From an uncultured Solirubrobacteraceae bacterium (lineage in GTDB: Bacteria > Actinomycetota > Thermoleophilia > Solirubrobacterales > Solirubrobacteraceae): DNA of 10,338 nt. The stretch is taken from the NCBI GenBank assembly GCA_902806215.1, contig CADCVT010000094.1, positions 1 to 10,338 on the forward strand. The letters are read 5' to 3'. The notes beneath the pieces were generated by a model. It searched no databases. It was not told where the DNA came from and saw nothing but the letters and a program-made list of their open reading frames with translations. The position numbers and the translations under genes are program-made. Shown piece by piece: positions 7,004-10,338 of this stretch (positions are counted from its first letter, which is position 1; every line of letters begins with the position of its first letter).

Positions 7004-7468
7004 GTGAGCGACCTCGACCGCATCGTCGCGTTCCTCGAGGAGATCGGCATCGGCGTCGTCTTCGAGGAGAACGACGCCGCCACGGGGTTCCTGCCTGGGC
7101 TTCGCGTCGACCGAGGACGACTGCTGGTCGATACGGCGACGCTCGAGTGGCCCGGCGACCTGCTGCACGAGGCCGGCCACCTCGCGCTCGTGCCGGCGGC
7201 GAAGCGCCCGACGACGACCGACGAGGTCGAGGTCCCGGGCGTCGACATGGGACAGGTCGAGCCGGCGGCCATGCTGTGGTCCTACGCGGCTGCCATGCAG
7301 ATCGGCCTCGAGCCGCAGCAGGTCTTCCACGGCGGCGGGTACGCCGGCAAGGCCGCGGGCCTGCTGCGCACGTACGGCTACGGCGTCTACCCCGGCCTGC
7401 CGGTGCTCGTCCAGCTCGGCCTGGCCGACGCGAGCTACCCGCGCATGCTCCGCTGGCTCGCGCCGTGA
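7004..7468 (+). CDS. Small HExxH metallopeptidase-like protein of unknown function
   Basis: This predicted protein of 154 residues has no signal peptide or membrane segment. It carries a zinc-binding HEAGH motif (55-59) in the context GDLLHEAGHLAL. A later VEPAAMLWSYAAA segment (85-97) may supply E86 as a third ligand, as the downstream Glu helix does in ImmA/IrrE-type peptidases. The conserved-looking C-terminal block FHGGGYAGKAAGLL (108-121) is unlike ImmA. I recall similar unnamed bacterial proteins of about 150 residues but know no assigned function. GTG 7004 is the first plausible start; no Shine-Dalgarno is evident, and the frame is closed by a TGA at 6917. The gene converges on the SCP2 gene with 3 bases between the stops. 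Peptidase activity is inferred from the motif only. Confidence 0.75.
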   Translation: MSDLDRIVAFLEEIGIGVVFEENDAATGFLPGLRVDRGRLLVDTATLEWPGDLLHEAGHLALVPAAKRPTTTDEVEVPGVDMGQVEPAAMLWSYAAAMQIGLEPQQVFHGGGYAGKAAGLLRTYGYGVYPGLPVLVQLGLADASYPRMLRWLAP

Positions 7469-7471
7469 CCG

Positions 7472-7903
7472 TCAGTCCGAGTCCGGGCGCCTGAACAGCG
7501 CCGGCATCTGCGCGCCGAGGACGAGGTCGCCCTCGATCCGCAGGCGCCCGTAGAGGAACAGCTCCGGCCCGCGCGCCGGATCGGCGCACAAGCGCATGAA
7601 GTCGACGCCGCCGAGCTCGTAGACGACGTCCGGCGCAGCGCTCCCGTCGCGCTCGACCGCGACGGCCCCGCGCGTGAACACGACCTGCCAGCGGTCGTCG
7701 CCGCCGCCGGGGCGGTCGCCGATCCGCCACTCGACGACGGCGTCGAGGTCGCCCGCCGCCGCCGGGTCGACGAACGACGGCATCTGCCGGAACAGCTCGG
7801 GGACGATCACCTCCCAGCCGGCCTCGAGCCCGGCGGCGAGCTGCTCGTCGGTCGCGCCGGCCGTGAGCTGCGCGTACGCCTCTGGGTCGATGGGTGCGCT
7901 CAT
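7472..7903 (-). CDS. SCP2 sterol-binding domain protein
   Basis: This is a single-domain cytoplasmic protein of 143 residues with the SCP2 fold, a hydrophobic-tunnel lipid-binding domain. The N-terminal third holds an amphipathic helix (about 18-40). The middle has the strand pattern VVEWRIGD...RWQVVFTRGAVAVERD. The C-terminal signature LYGRLRIEGDLVLGAQMPALF (117-137) matches the family's G-x-GD-hydrophobic-helix end. The ligand cannot be deduced; bacterial members bind fatty acyl or sterol-like molecules, and some are subunits of larger enzymes. The start ATG at 7903 is supported by AGGAG (7909-7913 on the minus strand) at 5-base spacing. It appears to be monocistronic and converges with the HExxH gene. 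The family assignment is firm. Confidence 0.88.
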   Translation of the reverse strand: MSAPIDPEAYAQLTAGATDEQLAAGLEAGWEVIVPELFRQMPSFVDPAAAGDLDAVVEWRIGDRPGGGDDRWQVVFTRGAVAVERDGSAAPDVVYELGGVDFMRLCADPARGPELFLYGRLRIEGDLVLGAQMPALFRRPDSD

Positions 7904-8005
7904 CGTCGCTCCTCTCCTGGTGGTGGGGGCAGCCAGAAGTCACCGCCCATCATCCGCGCGCCATCGCGTCGCTCGCGCGGCCGGCGGGCCCGGAGAACGG
8001 GCTCC

Positions 8006-8024
8006 CGGATCCGTAGAGGATCCG
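8006..8024. repeat. Short inverted repeat (CGGATCC / GGATCCG)
   Basis: A 7-bp perfect inverted repeat with a 5-base spacer (GTAGA) sits exactly at the upstream edge of the orphan coding remnant. The remnant's in-frame TAG falls in the spacer. It may mark the deletion joint or be chance. Confidence 0.35.
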
Positions 8025-8127
8025 CCACGGCACGATCGTCCGCGTCCTGCGCCCGCGGGCGGTCCGGCTCATGGTCGAGCAGGACGGCGTGCGCCGCCGG
8101 TCGATCGCGCTGAAGCTGCGCCGCTGA
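8017..8127 (+). pseudogene. Orphan 3' end of a lost gene (about 36 codons)
   Basis: A stretch with coding-like composition reads, in part, TIVRVLRPRAVRLMVEQDG and ends IALKLRR at a TGA (8125-8127). An in-frame TAG at 8014-8016 closes it upstream, and there is no reasonable start; the only ATG is internal. The TGA is followed two bases later by an 11-bp perfect hairpin, as expected of a true gene end. I read it as the C-terminal remnant of a gene whose body was deleted or shifted out of frame. The parent family is not recognised. It could also be chance open frame in GC-rich DNA. Confidence 0.35.
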
Positions 8128-8129
8128 AC

Positions 8130-8155
8130 CCGGCTACGTCGCCTGACGTAGCCGG
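8130..8155 (+). terminator. Perfect 11-bp hairpin, probable intrinsic-type terminator
   Basis: CCGGCTACGTC (8130-8140) pairs perfectly with GACGTAGCCGG (8145-8155) around a GCCT loop. It lies just after the TGA of the orphan remnant and upstream of the kinase promoter candidate. No U-tract follows. It would insulate the two-component genes from upstream transcription. Confidence 0.6.
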
Positions 8156-8173
8156 AGCTACCGCGCGCAGCGG

Positions 8174-8202
8174 ATGACGCGGACGCGCCGCGACCTTACG
8201 AT
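8174..8202 (+). promoter_or_regulatory. Candidate promoter of the two-component operon, nearly leaderless
   Basis: ATGACG (8174-8179) and TACGAT (8197-8202) are separated by 17 bp and resemble -35 and -10 hexamers (4 of 6 matches each). Transcription would begin about two or three bases before ATG 8212. The GAGGG touching the ATG is too close to act as a ribosome-binding site, which fits a leaderless message. Confidence 0.4.
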
Positions 8203-8211
8203 CAACGAGGG

Positions 8212-9315
8212 ATGGCGACGCATCGCGAGGACGAAGCCGATCTGCACGTCGACGTGCTCGCCGCGCTGGTCGCGGCGCTCTTCCTGACCACGACGACCCC
8301 GCTCGCGCTGCGCGACGAGGGGCCGCTCTCGTGGTGGACGTACCCGGCGTGTGCGGCGGCAGGGCTCGCCTTCGCGATCCGGCGCCGGCACCCGGTGTGG
8401 ACCGTCGCCATCGCGGTCGTCGCGGTCGCGGTGTTCACGATCGCCAACGGTCGCGGGGGCCCGATCTTCGCCGCCGCGTTCGTCGCCCTCGCGTGGCTCG
8501 GTCACGCGCGCCCCGCTCCGCGCGGATGGTTGCCCGCCACGCTCGCCGCCGTCGCGGTCCTGACCATCGTCTCGCTCGCGGCCACCGGGCCGAGCATCCA
8601 CATCGCACCGATCGGACTGTTGCTCCTCGCGGCCCCGAAGATCAGCGCCGACCGGGCGCGCGCCCGATCGCTGCGCGCCGCCGCGAGCGAGCAGGAGACC
8701 GGCCGGCGCGTCGCCGAGGAGCGGCTGCGGATCGCGCGCGAGGTCCACGACGTCGTCGGGCACGGCCTGGCGACGATCGCGCTGCGCGCCGGCGTCGCCG
8801 ACCACGTCATGACGAAGGACCCGGCCGAGGCGCAGGAGGCCCTGCGCGCGATCCGCGGGATCGCCCGCGACTCGCTCACCGAGCTGAGCGCCCTGCTCGG
8901 CGAGCTGCGCGCCGACGCCGAGCATGCGCCGGTGCCCGACCTCGATCAGCTGCCGCGCCTCGTCACCGGGCTGCGCGAGGCGGGCATGGACGTCGAGCTC
9001 GCGGTCGACGGCGTCGAGGATCCGCTGCCCGAGGTCGTCGGCGCCGCGGGCTATCGCATCGTGCAGGAGGCCCTGACCAACGTCGCCCGCCACGCCGGTG
9101 CGAACGCCCGCGCGCGGGTCAAGCTGACGAAGGACACGCGCCAGGTGGTGGTCGAGGTCGTCGACGACGGCCGCGGCGCGAGCGTGGTGCGCGACGGCGG
9201 CGGGATGACCGGGATGCGCGAGCGCGCGTCCGCGCTCGGCGGGACGTTCGAGGCGGGCGACGCCCGCGGCGGCGGCTTCCGCGTGCGCGCGACCCTGCCG
9301 GCGGTCCCGCGATGA
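8212..9315 (+). CDS. Sensor histidine kinase, DesK/NarL-type (HisKA_3)
   Basis: This is a membrane-bound kinase of 367 residues. The N-terminal 142 residues hold about six hydrophobic segments with short loops and no large extracytoplasmic sensor domain, so the signal is probably sensed in or at the membrane. A short coiled linker (about 145-170) leads to the HisKA_3 dimerisation and phosphoacceptor region, with H179 in AREVHDVVGHGLA. The HATPase_c domain shows the N-box QEALTNVARHA (N290), G1 box VDDGRG (317-322) and a GGMTGMRERASALGG G2 segment (330-344). All residues needed for activity are present. The stop overlaps the start of the response regulator gene (ATGA), so the two are co-translated partners. 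The stimulus is unknown; envelope stress or a lipid-active compound is plausible given the MMPL pump downstream. Confidence 0.92.
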   Translation: MATHREDEADLHVDVLAALVAALFLTTTTPLALRDEGPLSWWTYPACAAAGLAFAIRRRHPVWTVAIAVVAVAVFTIANGRGGPIFAAAFVALAWLGHARPAPRGWLPATLAAVAVLTIVSLAATGPSIHIAPIGLLLLAAPKISADRARARSLRAAASEQETGRRVAEERLRIAREVHDVVGHGLATIALRAGVADHVMTKDPAEAQEALRAIRGIARDSLTELSALLGELRADAEHAPVPDLDQLPRLVTGLREAGMDVELAVDGVEDPLPEVVGAAGYRIVQEALTNVARHAGANARARVKLTKDTRQVVVEVVDDGRGASVVRDGGGMTGMRERASALGGTFEAGDARGGGFRVRATLPAVPR

Positions 9316-9980
9316 TCCGCGTCGCGCTCGCCGACGACCAGGCGCTCGTGCGCGCCGGGCTGCGCGCGCTGCTCGCGACCGAGGACGGCATCGAGGTCGT
9401 GGGGGAGGCGGCCGACGGGGACGAGGCCGTCGCGGTCGTCGCGCGCGAGCGACCCGACGTCGTCCTCATGGACGTGCGCATGCCGGGCACCGACGGGCTC
9501 GAGGCGACGCGGCGGATCGTCGCGGACGACACGCTGAGCGACGTCCGCGTCGTCGTGCTCACGACGTTCGAGCTCGACGAGTACGTCTTCGAGGCGCTGC
9601 GCGCCGGCGCCGCCGGGTTCCTGCTCAAGGACGTCGAGCCCGCCGAGCTCGTCCGCGCGGTGCGCGTGGTCGCCGCGGGCGAGTCGCTGCTCTCGCCGAG
9701 CGTCACCCGCCGCGTCGTCGAGCGCTTCGCCGACACGCGCGCGTCCACCGCGCCCGCGGCCGGGCTCCTCGACGAGCTGACCGAGCGCGAGGCCGAGGTC
9801 GTCGCGCTCGTCGGCGCCGGCCTGTCGAACCACGAGATCGCCGACCGGCTCGTCATCAGCCCGGCCACCGCGCGCACCCACGTGTCGCGCTCGATGCTCA
9901 AGGTCGCCGCGCGCGACCGCGCGCAGCTCGTGGTCTTCGCGTACGAGGCCGGCCTCGTCGCGCCGGGCCGCACCGCCTAG
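9312..9980 (+). CDS. Response regulator, NarL/FixJ family (receiver plus LuxR-type HTH)
   Basis: This is a DNA-binding regulator of 222 residues, the partner of the kinase just upstream. The receiver domain (1-120) has the acidic pair D8/D9, phosphoacceptor D54 in VVLMDVRMPG, T84/T85 in the switch region, and K106 in LLKDV. A linker of about 30 residues leads to a LuxR-type helix-turn-helix (about 153-213) starting LTEREAEVVALVGAGLSNHE and running through a recognition helix in ISPATARTHVSR. Phosphotransfer from H179 of the kinase to D54 is expected. The ATG overlaps the kinase stop by four bases. Likely targets are its own operon and the MMPL gene 105 bp downstream, though no binding site for it is evident there. 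Confidence 0.95.
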   Translation: MIRVALADDQALVRAGLRALLATEDGIEVVGEAADGDEAVAVVARERPDVVLMDVRMPGTDGLEATRRIVADDTLSDVRVVVLTTFELDEYVFEALRAGAAGFLLKDVEPAELVRAVRVVAAGESLLSPSVTRRVVERFADTRASTAPAAGLLDELTEREAEVVALVGAGLSNHEIADRLVISPATARTHVSRSMLKVAARDRAQLVVFAYEAGLVAPGRTA

Positions 9981-9984
9981 GCCG

Positions 9985-10006
9985 GCGTACGTCAGACGCC
10001 GTACGC
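9985..10006 (+). terminator. Hairpin after the response regulator gene, possible terminator
   Basis: GCGTACG (9985-9991) pairs with CGTACGC (10000-10006) around an 8-base loop, starting five bases after the regulator's TAG. There is no U-tract, so termination may be partial, and read-through into the MMPL gene is possible. The rest of 9981-10085 shows only the Shine-Dalgarno of the next gene. Confidence 0.45.
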
Positions 10007-10085
10007 GAAGATCCGCTCAGCGCCCGATGACGGGACGCCGTCGCTGGGACAGGATCGCCGGGTCGTCCGAACCGAGGGGAACGCC

Positions 10086-10338
10086 GTGTCCACGCTCACC
10101 CGCTGGGTGCTTGCCCACAAGAAGATCGTCGCCGTCACCTGGATCCTGCTCACCGTCGCCGGTGGCGCCGCGGCCGGGCCGGCCTCCGACGCGCTCAAGT
10201 CCGAGTTCAGCGTCCCCGACGGCGAGGGCTGGGAGACGAACGTCGCGATCGCCGAGCGTTACCAGGGCACCGGCGGCGACGCGGCTCCACTGCTCCCGGT
10301 CGTCACGCTGCCGCAGGGCAGAACCGTCGACTCGCCCG
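10086..10338 (+). CDS. MMPL-family (RND superfamily) exporter, N-terminal fragment cut by the window
   Basis: The first 84 codons of a membrane exporter are visible. A short cytoplasmic start (STLTRWVLAHKK) leads into transmembrane helix 1 (about residues 13-28) and then the start of the first extracytoplasmic porter domain, with SEFSVPDGEGWETN. This layout is typical of actinobacterial MMPL proteins, which are commonly 700 residues or more and export lipids or drugs with the proton gradient. The catalytic transmembrane residues lie beyond the window. The GTG start at 10086 has GAGGGG (10074-10079) at 6-base spacing. Position after the two-component pair suggests that pair regulates it; this is inference. 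Confidence 0.88.
   Translation, partial: MSTLTRWVLAHKKIVAVTWILLTVAGGAAAGPASDALKSEFSVPDGEGWETNVAIAERYQGTGGDAAPLLPVVTLPQGRTVDSP

Noticed and set aside
7460..7490. A GCGCC/GGCGC pair across the convergent stops at 7468 and 7472 as a bidirectional terminator
   Set aside because: Only five base pairs with a 21-base loop, which is expected by chance at this GC content.
6901..7494. A 197-residue plus-strand frame from GTG 6901 preceded by AAGGAA
   Set aside because: Most of it runs through the HExxH gene in another frame and becomes Arg/Ala/Gly-rich without motifs. The Shine-Dalgarno-like bases are too close to the GTG.

Overview
The window is a GC-rich, densely packed bacterial chromosome segment. 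Base composition, codon use and gene content suggest a high-GC actinobacterium, most likely of the Thermoleophilia/Solirubrobacterales type. Part of that inference rests on a TIGR00282 (YmdB-like) phosphoesterase sitting among actinobacterial-style genes. This is a judgement from the sequence alone; no marker gene in the window proves it. No RNA gene, IS element, CRISPR array or phage gene was seen.

Layout: (1) 1-2751, plus strand: the 3' part of an alkaline-phosphatase-superfamily phosphodiesterase, overlapping a GT87-like polytopic glycosyltransferase that has a signal peptide and an extracytoplasmic N-terminal domain. (2) 2678-3466, minus strand: a complete YmdB-type metallophosphoesterase. 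It overlaps the 3' end of the glycosyltransferase by 74 bp in antisense and starts only 18 bp from the next, divergent gene. (3) 3485-6695, plus strand: a tightly packed transport operon with an AI-2E-family permease, an ABC-2 type ATPase whose best start is a CTG, and its permease. (4) 6696-7003: a non-coding region holding a nested hairpin (probable terminator) and a striking double-palindrome element. (5) 7004-7903: a small HExxH metallopeptidase-like gene convergent with an SCP2 sterol-carrier-like gene. (6) 7904-8211: non-coding except for what looks like the orphan 3' end of a lost gene, still followed by a strong hairpin, then a candidate promoter. (7) 8212-9980: a NarL-type two-component pair (DesK-like kinase and LuxR-type regulator) with an ATGA overlap. 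(8) 10086-end: the first 84 codons of an MMPL/RND-superfamily exporter.

Most of the content concerns the cell envelope: glycan or lipid-linked sugar transfer, export by ABC-2 and MMPL pumps, an SCP2 lipid-binding fold, and a membrane sensor that could control the MMPL pump beside it. I see no convincing undescribed multi-gene system. The strongest unexplained signals are the tandem palindromes at 6828-6867, the decapitated gene end at 8017-8155, and the CTG start at 4642.
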